From Enterobacter pseudoroggenkampii (GTDB taxonomy: Bacteria; Pseudomonadota; Gammaproteobacteria; Enterobacterales; Enterobacteriaceae), in the NCBI RefSeq assembly GCF_026420145.1, contig NZ_JAPMLV010000001.1, forward strand, positions 620,001-684,000: 64,000 nt of DNA. The letters are read 5' to 3'. Within the stretch, counting starts at the first letter, position 1. Each line of letters opens with the position of its first letter. The notes under the pieces are model-generated. The model had not been told where the DNA came from. It saw only the letters and a list, made by a program, of their open reading frames with translations, and searched no databases. Made by a program: the position numbers and the translations under genes. Positions 34,122 to 44,848 of the stretch are shown piece by piece.

Positions 34122-34264
34122 TAACCTCTCCCTCTAAAGTAGTAATACTCCTCCGAATGAAAGTCAGCACAAAAAGCTGATAACGAAGATATTCGTTATA
34201 TATAAAACTACATAGCGGTATGCGCCGCCTCTCTTTTCTTTGTGAGCAACCAAAGTGAGTCTCT

Positions 34265-36709
34265 ATGAAAATCAACGCGCCTGAAGCATTAATGGCTGCC
34301 GAGGTCACTCGCCGTGGGTTGATGAAAACCACGGCCATAGGCGGCCTGGCCGTAGCCAGCAGTGCCTTCACGCTCCCCTTTACCCGACTGGCGTCGGCGG
34401 CAGAGGCTCTGTCCCCGGCCACTGCCCCGGAAAAAGTGGTGTGGAGTGCCTGTACCGTAAACTGCGGTAGCCGTTGTCCGCTGCGTATGCATGTGGTGGA
34501 TGGTGAAATTAAATATGTCGAAACCGACAATACCGGGGACGATAACTACGAAGGGTTACATCAGGTCCGTGCCTGCCTGCGTGGTCGCTCCATGCGTCGT
34601 CGTGTCTATAATCCGGACCGCCTGAAATACCCGATGAAGCGCGTCGGTAAGCGCGGGGAAGGGAAGTTCGAGCGAATTAGCTGGGATGAAGCCTACGACA
34701 TCATCGCCACCAATATGCAGCGCCTTATCAAAGAGTACGGCAACGAATCCATCTACCTGAACTACGGCACCGGGACGCTCGGCGGCACGCTGACCCGCTC
34801 CTGGCCACCAGGTAAAACGCTGGTGGCGCGCCTGATGAACTGCTGCGGCGGTTATCTCAATCACTATGGTGACTACTCTTCGGCGCAGATCGCTGCTGGC
34901 CTGAACTACACCTATGGCGGCTGGGCGGACGGCAACAGCCCGTCTGATATCGAAAACAGTAAGCTGGTCGTCCTGTTTGGTAACAATCCGGGCGAAACCC
35001 GCATGAGCGGCGGCGGGGTGACCTACTACCTCGAACAGGCCCGCGCTAAATCCAATGCCCGCATGATCATCATCGATCCGCGCTATACCGACACCGGTGC
35101 CGGACGCGAAGATGAGTGGATCCCCATTCGTCCGGGTACCGATGCGGCGCTGGTCTCCGCCCTGGCGTGGGTGATGATCACAGAGAACCTTGTCGATCAG
35201 TCTTTCCTGGATAAATACTGCGTCGGCTATGACGAGAAAACCCTGCCCGCCAGCGCGCCGGCAAACGGTCACTACAAGGCGTATATCCTCGGTCAGGGCA
35301 GCGATGGTGTAGCAAAAACGCCGGAATGGGCGTCCACCATCACCGGCATCCCGCCAGAGCGTATCGTTCAGCTGGCGCGTGAGATTGGCTCAGCCAAACC
35401 GGCCTATATCAGCCAGGGCTGGGGGCCGCAGCGTCATGCGAACGGTGAAATCGCGACCCGTGCCATCTCCATGCTCTCCATTCTGACCGGCAACGTCGGC
35501 ATTCACGGCGGTAACACCGGCGCGCGTGAAGGCTCATATGAAGTGCCGTTCGAACGTATGCCGACGCTGGATAACCCGGTTCAGACCAGCATCTCCATGT
35601 TTATGTGGACCGATGCGATCGAACGGGGTCCGGAAATGACCGCCCTGCGCGACGGCGTACGCGGCAAAGACAAGCTGGACGTGCCGATCAAGATGATCTG
35701 GAACTATGCCGGTAACTGTCTCATTAACCAGCATTCAGAAATCAACCGCACCCATGAAATCCTGCAGGATGACAAGAAGTGCGAGATGATTGTAGTGATC
35801 GACTGCCACATGACCTCCTCGGCGATATATGCCGATATCCTGCTACCGGACTGCACCGCCTCTGAGCAGATGGATTTCGCGCTGGACGCCTCCTGCGGCA
35901 ACATGTCCTACGTGATCTTTACTGACCAGGCTATTAAACCGCGCTTCGAGTGCAAAACCATCTATGAGATGACCTCTGAGCTGGCGAAACGTCTTGGCGT
36001 TGAGCAGCAGTTTACCGAGGGACGTACTCAGGAAGGGTGGATGCGTCATCTGCATGAACTCTCCCGTAAAGCGATCCCTGACCTGCCGGACTTCGACACC
36101 TTCCGCAAGCAGGGTATGTACAAACAGCGCGATCCGGAAGGGCATCACGTAGCGTATAAAGCGTTCCGTGAAGATCCTCAGGCGAACCCGTTGACCACGC
36201 CGTCGGGCAAAATCGAAATCTACTCCGAAGAGCTGGCAAAAATCGCGTCGACCTGGGAGCTGCCGGAAGGAGACGTTATCGATCCGCTGCCGATCTACAC
36301 GCCAGGTTTCGAAAACTACAACGATCCGCTGACGGCGAAATTCCCGCTGCAGCTGACCGGTTTCCACTACAAAGCGCGCGTGCACTCCACCTACGGCAAC
36401 GTCGACGTGCTGAAAGCCGCCTGCCGTCAGGAGATGTGGATCAACCCGATGGATGCTAAAGCACGCGGCATCAGCAATGGCGATCGCGTACGCATCTTCA
36501 ACGGTCGCGGCGAGGTGCACATTGAGGCCAAAGTGACGCCGCGCATGATGCCAGGCGTGGTGGCGCTGGGGGAAGGGGCCTGGTACAGCCCTGATGCCAA
36601 CCGCATCGACCAGGCGGGCAGTATTAACGTGCTGACCACGCAGCGTCCGTCGCCGCTGGCGAAGGGCAACCCATCCCACACAAACCTTGTCCAGGTTGAA
36701 AAGGTTTAA
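34265..36709 (+). CDS. dmsA: Dimethyl sulfoxide reductase catalytic subunit A
   Basis: DmsA is the molybdenum (bis-MGD) subunit reducing DMSO and TMAO as anaerobic electron acceptors. The 814 residues equal E. coli DmsA. A twin-arginine leader is clear: TRRGLMKTTAIGG with Arg16-Arg17, a hydrophobic stretch and a likely AxA cleavage near residue 42. The N-terminal [4Fe-4S] cysteines follow (ACTVNCGSRCPLRMH from residue 61, ACLRGRS later). Cofactor-binding segments include LNYGTGTLGGT, SRSWPPGK-type and GNNPGETRMSGGG. It is the first gene of dmsABC, after an FNR-like site. Confidence 0.98.
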   Translation: MKINAPEALMAAEVTRRGLMKTTAIGGLAVASSAFTLPFTRLASAAEALSPATAPEKVVWSACTVNCGSRCPLRMHVVDGEIKYVETDNTGDDNYEGLHQVRACLRGRSMRRRVYNPDRLKYPMKRVGKRGEGKFERISWDEAYDIIATNMQRLIKEYGNESIYLNYGTGTLGGTLTRSWPPGKTLVARLMNCCGGYLNHYGDYSSAQIAAGLNYTYGGWADGNSPSDIENSKLVVLFGNNPGETRMSGGGVTYYLEQARAKSNARMIIIDPRYTDTGAGREDEWIPIRPGTDAALVSALAWVMITENLVDQSFLDKYCVGYDEKTLPASAPANGHYKAYILGQGSDGVAKTPEWASTITGIPPERIVQLAREIGSAKPAYISQGWGPQRHANGEIATRAISMLSILTGNVGIHGGNTGAREGSYEVPFERMPTLDNPVQTSISMFMWTDAIERGPEMTALRDGVRGKDKLDVPIKMIWNYAGNCLINQHSEINRTHEILQDDKKCEMIVVIDCHMTSSAIYADILLPDCTASEQMDFALDASCGNMSYVIFTDQAIKPRFECKTIYEMTSELAKRLGVEQQFTEGRTQEGWMRHLHELSRKAIPDLPDFDTFRKQGMYKQRDPEGHHVAYKAFREDPQANPLTTPSGKIEIYSEELAKIASTWELPEGDVIDPLPIYTPGFENYNDPLTAKFPLQLTGFHYKARVHSTYGNVDVLKAACRQEMWINPMDAKARGISNGDRVRIFNGRGEVHIEAKVTPRMMPGVVALGEGAWYSPDANRIDQAGSINVLTTQRPSPLAKGNPSHTNLVQVEKV

Positions 36710-36719
36710 GGAGTAGCCG

Positions 36720-37337
36720 ATGACAACCCAGTATGGATTTTTTATTGATTCCAGCCGTTGCACCGGGTGCAAAACCTGCGAGCTGGCCTGTAAAGATTAC
36801 AAAGACCTGACCCCGGACGTCAGCTTCCGCCGCATTTACGAATACGCCGGTGGCGACTGGCAGGAAGATAACGGCGTCTGGCATCAGAACGTCTTTGCGT
36901 ACTACCTGTCGATTGCCTGTAACCATTGTGAAGATCCGGCCTGTACCAAGGTCTGCCCGAGCGGTGCGATGCACAAGCGCGAAGACGGTTTTGTGGTGGT
37001 GGATGAAGATGTCTGTATCGGCTGCCGCTACTGCCATATGGCCTGTCCGTATGGCGCGCCACAGTACAACGCTGCCAAGGGCCATATGACCAAATGCGAT
37101 GGTTGCCACACCCGCGTAGCGGATGGCAAAAAGCCGATTTGCGTCGAGTCCTGTCCGCTGCGCGCGCTGGACTTCGGCCCGATTGAAGAGCTGCGTCAGA
37201 AACACGGTCAGCTCGCCGCCGTGGCACCGCTGCCGTCTGCGCACTTCACGAAGCCGAGTATTGTGATTAAACCTAACGCCAACAGCCGTCCTACAGGTGA
37301 CACCACCGGCTACCTGGCAAATCCGAAGGAGGTGTGA
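36720..37337 (+). CDS. dmsB: DMSO reductase iron-sulfur subunit B
   Basis: DmsB is a 205-residue ferredoxin-like electron-transfer subunit carrying four [4Fe-4S] clusters between DmsC and DmsA. Four cysteine groups are visible: CTGCKTCELACKDYK (about 14-28), CNHCEDPACTKVCPSGAM (about 67-84), CIGCRYCHMACPYGAP (about 99-114) and CDGCHTRVADGKKPICVESCP (about 126-146). There is no signal peptide, in keeping with export as a complex on the Tat leader of DmsA. It starts 10 bases after dmsA. Confidence 0.98.
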   Translation: MTTQYGFFIDSSRCTGCKTCELACKDYKDLTPDVSFRRIYEYAGGDWQEDNGVWHQNVFAYYLSIACNHCEDPACTKVCPSGAMHKREDGFVVVDEDVCIGCRYCHMACPYGAPQYNAAKGHMTKCDGCHTRVADGKKPICVESCPLRALDFGPIEELRQKHGQLAAVAPLPSAHFTKPSIVIKPNANSRPTGDTTGYLANPKEV

Positions 37338-37338
37338 G

Positions 37339-38202
37339 ATGGGAAGTGGATGGCATGAATGGCCGCTGATGATCTTCACGGTCTTTGGCCAGTGCGTGGC
37401 GGGCGGTTTCATTGTGCTCGCGCTGGCGTTGTTAAAAGGGAACCTCAATGCCGAACAGCAGCAGCGTCTGGTGTTGAGCATGTTTGGCCTGTGGGTGCTG
37501 ATGGGAATTGGCTTTATCGCCTCCACTCTGCACCTGGGTTCACCGATGCGCGCGTTCAACTCTCTAAACCGCGTGGGAGCCTCATCCCTCAGTAACGAGA
37601 TTGCCAGCGGGGCAATTTTCTTTGCCGTCGGTGGTCTGGGCTGGTTGCTGGCCGCGATGAAGAAATTGCCTGCGGGTCTGCGCAGCCTGTGGCTGATCCT
37701 GACCATGGTGCTGGGCGTGGTGTTCGTGTGGATGATGGTGCGTGTGTATAACACTATCGATACCGTTCCAACCTGGTACAGCGTCTGGACGCCGATGAGC
37801 TTCTTCCTGACGATGTTTATCGGCGGGCCGCTGCTGGGCTACCTGCTGCTGCGCGTGGCGGGTGTCGACGGATGGGCAATGCGTTTGCTGCCCGCTGTTT
37901 CGCTGCTGGCGCTGGTAGTGAGTGCGATGGTCGCCCTGATGCAGGGTTCTGAACTGGCAACCATTCACAGCTCTATCCAGCAGGCCTCTGCCCTGGTGCC
38001 GGACTACGGTTCTCTGATGGCCTGGCGTATCGTTCTGCTGGTCGCTGCGCTGGTATTCTGGATTGCTCCTCAGCTCAAAGGCTATCAGCCTGCGCTGCCG
38101 CTGTTGTCACTGGCTTTTGTGCTGGTACTGGCGGGTGAGCTGATTGGTCGCGGCGTGTTCTATGGATTGCATATGACCGTTGGTATGGCTGTCGCCAGCT
38201 AA
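37339..38202 (+). CDS. dmsC: DMSO reductase membrane anchor C
   Basis: DmsC is the membrane anchor and menaquinol-oxidising subunit. The 287-residue form starts MGSGWHEWPLMIFTVFGQC at ATG 37339, one base after the dmsB stop and after AGGAGG; the longer open frame inside dmsB is not used. About eight membrane helices are expected. The STLHLGSPMRAFNSLNR segment near residue 62 includes the conserved His implicated in quinol binding in E. coli. It ends the dms operon before a terminator. Confidence 0.98.
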   Translation: MGSGWHEWPLMIFTVFGQCVAGGFIVLALALLKGNLNAEQQQRLVLSMFGLWVLMGIGFIASTLHLGSPMRAFNSLNRVGASSLSNEIASGAIFFAVGGLGWLLAAMKKLPAGLRSLWLILTMVLGVVFVWMMVRVYNTIDTVPTWYSVWTPMSFFLTMFIGGPLLGYLLLRVAGVDGWAMRLLPAVSLLALVVSAMVALMQGSELATIHSSIQQASALVPDYGSLMAWRIVLLVAALVFWIAPQLKGYQPALPLLSLAFVLVLAGELIGRGVFYGLHMTVGMAVAS

Positions 38203-38221
38203 CGTTGCATTTGGTTATATC

Positions 38222-38255
38222 AAGCCGGGCCAGAGTGCCCGGCTTTTTCTTTTTT
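38222..38255 (+). terminator. dmsABC terminator
   Basis: AAGCCGGGC-cagagt-GCCCGGCTTTTTCTTTTTT, 19 bases after the dmsC stop. Confidence 0.92.
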
Positions 38256-38412
38256 CGATCATGAAATTTTTCGACTGTCGTGTTGTTTTAATTTTGCCCA
38301 TTAATAAATGAAAACAGAGACATAATTAATATCTATAGCAGGCGTGGCATTAGCAGGATAAGTTTTTTAAATCGACAGGGAACATATTGTGCGAGGCGGC
38401 TAAATCAGTGGA

Positions 38413-38440
38413 TTGACTTTGTTTTTGCCAGTGGCATGAT
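38413..38440 (+). promoter_or_regulatory. Possible ycaD promoter
   Basis: TTGACT (38413-38418), a 16-base spacer and CATGAT (38435-38440), about 40 bases before the ycaD start. The -35 is good; the -10 matches four of six. Confidence 0.4.
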
Positions 38441-38477
38441 GCGCACGAAATCTGAACTTCCTCACGGTTTTTAATCC

Positions 38478-39626
38478 ATGACCACCTATACCCGGCCAGT
38501 GCTGCTGTTGCTCTGTGGCCTGCTTCTGTTGACCCTGGCGATCGCAGTGTTAAATACGCTCGTCCCGCTTTGGCTCGCCCATGAAAACTTACCGACCTGG
38601 CAGGTGGGTATGGTCAGCTCGTCCTTTTTTACCGGGAACCTGCTTGGTACGCTGGTGACCGGGAGCCTGATTAAGCGCTTTGGCTTTAACCGCAGCTATT
38701 ATCTGGCCTCGCTGATTTTCGCCGCCGGGTGTGCCGGGCTGGGCCTGATGGTCGGCTTCTGGAGCTGGATGGCATGGCGCTTTATCGCTGGCGTAGGCTG
38801 CGCGATGATTTGGGTGGTGGTTGAAAGTGCGCTGATGTGCAGCGGCACCTCCCGCAACCGCGGACGCCTGCTGGCGGCCTATATGATGGTTTACTACGTC
38901 GGCACCGTGCTGGGACAACTGATGGTCAGCAAGCTGCCAACCGACCTGATGAGCGTTCTGCCGTGGGTAACGGGCATGGTGCTGGCCGCGATCCTGCCGC
39001 TGCTCTTCACGCGCATTGTGAACCAGAACAGCGAGCATCAGGAAGCGACACACGTCTGGCCAATGCTCAGACTCCGTCAGGCGCGTCTGGGCGTTAACGG
39101 CTGCATTATCTCGGGGATTGTACTGGGCTCGCTCTATGGCCTGATGCCGCTCTATCTTAATCATCAGGGCGTCAGCGATTCCGGAATTGGCTTCTGGATG
39201 GCGGTCATGGTAAGCGCGGGTATTGTCGGGCAGTGGCCGATTGGCCGTCTGGCGGATCGTTTCGGTCGTCTGCTGGTGCTGCGCGTTCAGGTCTTCGTGG
39301 TGATCATGGGCTGTCTTGCCATGCTCAGCAACGCCGCGATGGCGCCTGCGCTGTTTATTCTCGGGGCCGCCGGCTTTACGCTCTATCCGGTTGCGATGGC
39401 CTGGGCCTGTGAGAAAGTAGAACATCACCAGCTGGTGGCAATGAACCAGGCGCTGTTACTGAGCTATACCATCGGCAGTTTATTAGGGCCGACGTTTACC
39501 GCGATGCTGATGCAGAATTACTCTGATAATTTATTGTTTATCATGATCGCCAGCGTATCGTTTATTTATCTCTTAATGCTGCTGCGCAAAGCGGGCGAAC
39601 ACCCAACGCCTGTGGCTCATGCCTGA
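38478..39626 (+). CDS. ycaD: YcaD, major facilitator superfamily transporter
   Basis: The 382-residue protein equals E. coli YcaD in length. It has 12 predicted membrane segments with the MFS loop motif [14 protein letters not shown] between helices 2 and 3 and a second copy [14 protein letters not shown] near residue 255. The substrate is unknown. In K-12 ycaC lies before it and ycaM, ycaN and ycaK after it; none of those is here. It is flanked by terminators on both sides and so is its own unit. Confidence 0.95.
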   Translation: MTTYTRPVLLLLCGLLLLTLAIAVLNTLVPLWLAHENLPTWQVGMVSSSFFTGNLLGTLVTGSLIKRFGFNRSYYLASLIFAAGCAGLGLMVGFWSWMAWRFIAGVGCAMIWVVVESALMCSGTSRNRGRLLAAYMMVYYVGTVLGQLMVSKLPTDLMSVLPWVTGMVLAAILPLLFTRIVNQNSEHQEATHVWPMLRLRQARLGVNGCIISGIVLGSLYGLMPLYLNHQGVSDSGIGFWMAVMVSAGIVGQWPIGRLADRFGRLLVLRVQVFVVIMGCLAMLSNAAMAPALFILGAAGFTLYPVAMAWACEKVEHHQLVAMNQALLLSYTIGSLLGPTFTAMLMQNYSDNLLFIMIASVSFIYLLMLLRKAGEHPTPVAHA

Positions 39627-39632
39627 TGAATT

Positions 39633-39659
39633 AAAAGCCTGTCGATGACAGGCTTTTTT
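39633..39659 (+). terminator. ycaD terminator
   Basis: AAAAGCCTGTC-gat-GACAGGCTTTTTTG, seven bases after the ycaD stop. Confidence 0.93.
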
Positions 39660-39749
39660 GTCCCCACCACAACTCAGAGTTTTACTTATTGTTTGTTTAT
39701 TGTGCCGGACGATAATTCAGGTGAGTCCTACCACAATAAGGCAGCAATC

Positions 39750-40271
39750 ATGTCTATTCGTCGTTTTTCCACTACCGCACTGGCCGTAGTGTTGTCTTTA
39801 ACGTTTGCAACGGCTCCGGTCATGGCTAATCCTGGCAACGGGAATGGCAATGGTCACGGAAACGGTGGCGGACAGGGTAACAGCGGCAGTCATGGAAACG
39901 GGAATTCTGGTAACCATGGCAATAAGCAAAATAACGGTCAGGATAACCCTGGAAAATCGGATAAGAGCGTTAAAAGCAGTAAAGATGTCGGTAGCGATGT
40001 CGACGCTCGCGTGAGTTTCGATCATGCCCGCCATCTGGCGCTGAATTATGGCTTAACGGGCTATAAGTCTCTGCCTCCGGGTATCGCGAAAAACCTGGCG
40101 CGTGGTAAGCCGTTGCCTCCGGGGATTGCGAAGAAGGCCGTGCCAGCCTCAATGCTGGACCAGCTTCCTTCCTATCCAGGCTATGAGTGGCGGGTAGTGG
40201 GTGACGACCTGGTCTTAATTGCACTGAGTACAGCTATTGTGACGTCCGTTATTAACGGCGTCTTTAAATAG
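39750..40271 (+). CDS. CigR/RcnB-like secreted protein
   Basis: This 173-residue protein has a Sec signal peptide (MSIRRFSTTALAVVLSLTF to the ATAPVMA cleavage site, before NPGN). A Gly/Asn/His-rich low-complexity tract follows (about residues 28-65), then a Lys/Ser/Asp linker and a conserved C-terminal region. That region carries the repeated LPPGIAK motif (about residues 108-114 and 123-129), then YPGYEWRVVGDDLVLIALSTAIVTSVINGVF. This end is the RcnB/CigR family form. CigR of Salmonella is an SPI-3 anti-virulence factor; RcnB affects nickel/cobalt homeostasis. Which role applies here is unknown. ATG 39750 is preceded by AAGG. It replaces K-12 ycaM/ycaN/ycaK between ycaD and pflA and is bracketed by two terminators. 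Confidence 0.82.
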   Translation: MSIRRFSTTALAVVLSLTFATAPVMANPGNGNGNGHGNGGGQGNSGSHGNGNSGNHGNKQNNGQDNPGKSDKSVKSSKDVGSDVDARVSFDHARHLALNYGLTGYKSLPPGIAKNLARGKPLPPGIAKKAVPASMLDQLPSYPGYEWRVVGDDLVLIALSTAIVTSVINGVFK

Positions 40272-40277
40272 AATATA

Positions 40278-40304
40278 AAAAGGCCCGGTTCTCACCGGGC
40301 CTTT
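40278..40304. terminator. Bidirectional terminator between the CigR-like gene and pflA
   Basis: AAAAGGCCCGGT-tctc-ACCGGGCCTTTCTTT, between convergent genes. On the minus strand it is followed by TTTTTATATTC, so it can also serve pflA, whose stop codon is 3 bases away. Confidence 0.88.
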
Positions 40305-40306
40305 CT

Positions 40307-41047
40307 TTAATACATTACCTTGTGGCCGTACTGTTCAAGAATATCTTTGACGCGTTCCATCGTCTCTTTCTTCGGCGGCTTCACGCCATCGAGTTTGTAC
40401 TCTTCACCCATTGCCACCCACTTATGTTTACCCAGCTCGTGATAGGGCAGAAGCTCGATTTTCTCGACGTTGCCCATATCGCGAGTAAATTCCCCGAGGC
40501 GGTGCGCGGAGTCGTCGTCGTCTGACCAGCCAGGCACCACCACGTAGCGGATCCAGGTTTTAATGCCTTTATCGGCAATGTATTTGGCAAATTCCAGCGT
40601 GCGGTGGTTTGAAACACCAACGAGGTTCTGGTGGATCTCATCGTTCATCTGTTTGAGATCGAGCATCACCAGATCGGTCACTTCGAGCAGCTCGTCGATA
40701 ACCGGATCGTAGCGACGTACAAAGCCGTTGGTATCGAGACAGGTATGAATGCCTTCTTTGCGGCAGGCGCGGAACCAGTCGCGGACAAATTCAGCCTGCA
40801 GAATGGCTTCACCGCCGGATGCGGTGACGCCGCCGCCGGAGGCGTTCATAAAGTGGCGATAGGTCACCACCTCTTTCATCAGATCGTCGACGGTGACTTC
40901 TTTACCGCCGTGCGTGTCCCAGGTGTCTCGGTTATGGCAGTACAGGCAGCGCATCAGGCAGCCCTGGAAAAAGGTGATAAAGCGGATACCCGGGCCATCG
41001 ACGGTGCCACAGGATTCAAAGGAGTGAATACGACCAATAGTTGACAT
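40307..41047 (-). CDS. pflA: Pyruvate formate-lyase activating enzyme
   Basis: PflA is a radical-SAM enzyme that installs the glycyl radical on PflB. The 246-residue form starts [20 protein letters not shown] at ATG 41045-41047; an upstream frame of 37 more codons is not conserved. The [4Fe-4S] motif CxxxCxxC is Cys30, Cys34 and Cys37 in [13 protein letters not shown]. The SAM-binding GGE motif (ASGGEAIL) lies near residue 77. It lies 203 bases downstream of pflB, behind the pflB terminator, so it has its own promoter, as in E. coli. Confidence 0.98.
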   Translation of the reverse strand: MSTIGRIHSFESCGTVDGPGIRFITFFQGCLMRCLYCHNRDTWDTHGGKEVTVDDLMKEVVTYRHFMNASGGGVTASGGEAILQAEFVRDWFRACRKEGIHTCLDTNGFVRRYDPVIDELLEVTDLVMLDLKQMNDEIHQNLVGVSNHRTLEFAKYIADKGIKTWIRYVVVPGWSDDDDSAHRLGEFTRDMGNVEKIELLPYHELGKHKWVAMGEEYKLDGVKPPKKETMERVKDILEQYGHKVMY

Positions 41048-41183
41048 TGCGGTGATATCTCCATCATCGGCCCGTCCCGGGCCTGTGTATGCACAGCTCA
41101 AAGCCGGCTGTGTTAAGTCTGTTTTGGCTGTTATCCATTCAGTATAGATAGCGGACAAAAGAGACTGAGGTGGAGAGGGTGCT

Positions 41184-41213
41184 AAAAAGGCCCCACTGAC
41201 GTGGAGCCTTTAT
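41184..41213 (-). terminator. pflB terminator
   Basis: On the minus strand: AAGGCTCCAC-gtca-GTGGGGCCTTTTT, a 10-bp stem with one G-T pair, 38 bases beyond the pflB stop. Confidence 0.88.
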
Positions 41214-41250
41214 TGTACGCTTGTTAACGCGTGATTTCAGTCAATTCCAC

Positions 41251-43533
<2,283 letters not shown>

Positions 43534-43584
43534 GTAACACCTACCTTCTTAAGTGGATTTTTTATTTACTGCCTGAGAAAACCA

Positions 43585-44442
43585 TCAATGATGATCGTCG
43601 CCACGCAGGTAAATGACCCAGTATGTCAACCCAACTAACAGACCCCCACCGATAATGTTCCCGATAGTGACAGGGATCAGGTTATCAGTAATGAAATTCA
43701 TAATAGTCAGGTGAGAGAAACTTTCCGGGGATGAACCAACTGCGGTCCAGAACTCCGGGCTCGCAAAGTCGCGGATAACAATGCCCATTGGGATCATGAA
43801 CATATTCGCGATACTGTGCTCAAAGCCGCTGGCAACGAACATCGCAACCGGCAGAACCATAATTAAGGCTTTGTCCATCAGGCTACGACCCGAGTAGCTC
43901 ATCCATACAGCCAGGCAGACCATCAGGTTAGCGAGGATGCCGAGAGCAACGGCTTCGATAAATGTGTGGTGCATTTTGTGGTCGGCGGTTTGCAGGACGT
44001 TAAGGCCCCAGCCACCGTTGGCGGTCATGTACTCGCCAGAAAGCCACATCAACAAAACAAAGAGCAGACAGCCAACCAGGTTACCCACGTAGACGTTAAG
44101 CCAGTTACGTGCCAGCTGACCCCAGGTAATTCTTCCGCTGGCCTTGGCCACGACAATCAGCACCGTTGAGGTGAAGAGGTCGGCGCCGCAGATGACGCAG
44201 AGAATCAGACCCAGTGAGAAGCAAATGCCGCCAATCAGTTTGGCCATGCCGAAAGGCATTCCGGCTGTACCGGTGGTGGCGGTGATGTAGAAGACGAAAG
44301 CGATAGAGATGAACACACCAGCCGTGATCGCCAGATAGAACGTCTTCATCGGGTGTTTCGTTGCTTTATAGACACCCGCTTCTTCGGCAACTTTAGCCAT
44401 TGCAGCGGGGAGTAAAAGATCAAAAGGGTTGTCAGCTTTCAC
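43585..44442 (-). CDS. focA: Formate channel FocA
   Basis: FocA is the pentameric inner-membrane formate channel, passing formate out during fermentation and back at low pH. The 285-residue form starts at GTG 44440-44442 (KADNPFDLLLPAAMAKVAEEAGVYKATKHP) after GAGAGAG, which gives the E. coli length. Formate/nitrite-transporter motifs are intact: ADLFTSTVLIV, the gating and central-His region (residue about 209, GFEHSIANMF), and a repeat of six helices. The upstream open frame reaching 44484 is a non-conserved extension. Confidence 0.97.
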   Translation of the reverse strand: MKADNPFDLLLPAAMAKVAEEAGVYKATKHPMKTFYLAITAGVFISIAFVFYITATTGTAGMPFGMAKLIGGICFSLGLILCVICGADLFTSTVLIVVAKASGRITWGQLARNWLNVYVGNLVGCLLFVLLMWLSGEYMTANGGWGLNVLQTADHKMHHTFIEAVALGILANLMVCLAVWMSYSGRSLMDKALIMVLPVAMFVASGFEHSIANMFMIPMGIVIRDFASPEFWTAVGSSPESFSHLTIMNFITDNLIPVTIGNIIGGGLLVGLTYWVIYLRGDDHH

Positions 44443-44502
44443 ACTAACTCTCTCTTTATTAAGTCGGCGACGAGATACTAACAAAGCATTATAGAAGAGA
44501 AA

Positions 44503-44516
44503 TTGATATAGATCAT
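44503..44516 (-). promoter_or_regulatory. Putative FNR site for focA-pflB
   Basis: TTGAT-ATAG-ATCAT on the plus strand matches TTGAT-N4-ATCAA with a single mismatch, about 65 bases upstream of the focA GTG. Confidence 0.75.
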
Positions 44517-44772
44517 ATCTCGCCTGGCTTATAGGCCCGCAGTGTGTATGGTTTTACGACAAATGCGGAGTAAGTGCTTGATTATCCGTATAAAAATAAA
44601 TTTTAAAAGTTATGAAAAGAGTTGAATTTTTTCGTTCAGCCACCTCTGAAGCAGTTAATTAATATGGAGTATTAACCATAAAAAGTAACAGTAAAGCCCA
44701 GATCAATATTATTATATTTACCCGTATTTAACTTTATTATTACAATCAACAATCATTGCCGAAGAAAATAAA

Positions 44773-44797
44773 AAACGGGGCAATGAAATTGCCCCGT
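44773..44797 (-). terminator. ycaO terminator
   Basis: On the minus strand: ACGGGGCAAT-ttc-ATTGCCCCGT then TTTTTATTTT, 50 bases after the ycaO stop. Confidence 0.93.
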
Positions 44798-44848
44798 AAT
44801 ATAGCCCAGACGATTGAATACGCCTACTGCTGGTAATGTTATGTGCGC

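Larger units (their letters stand above)
44443..44848. promoter_or_regulatory. focA-pflB regulatory region and ycaO 3' end
   Basis: 406 bases without a gene, AT-rich in the middle. In E. coli the equivalent stretch, plus part of the next gene, carries several focA-pflB promoters and FNR, ArcA, IHF and NarL sites. Here I can point to one good FNR-like box (44503-44516) and the ycaO terminator (44773-44797). The AT tract around 44575-44770 is a plausible IHF-bendable region, but I name no site. Confidence 0.6.
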
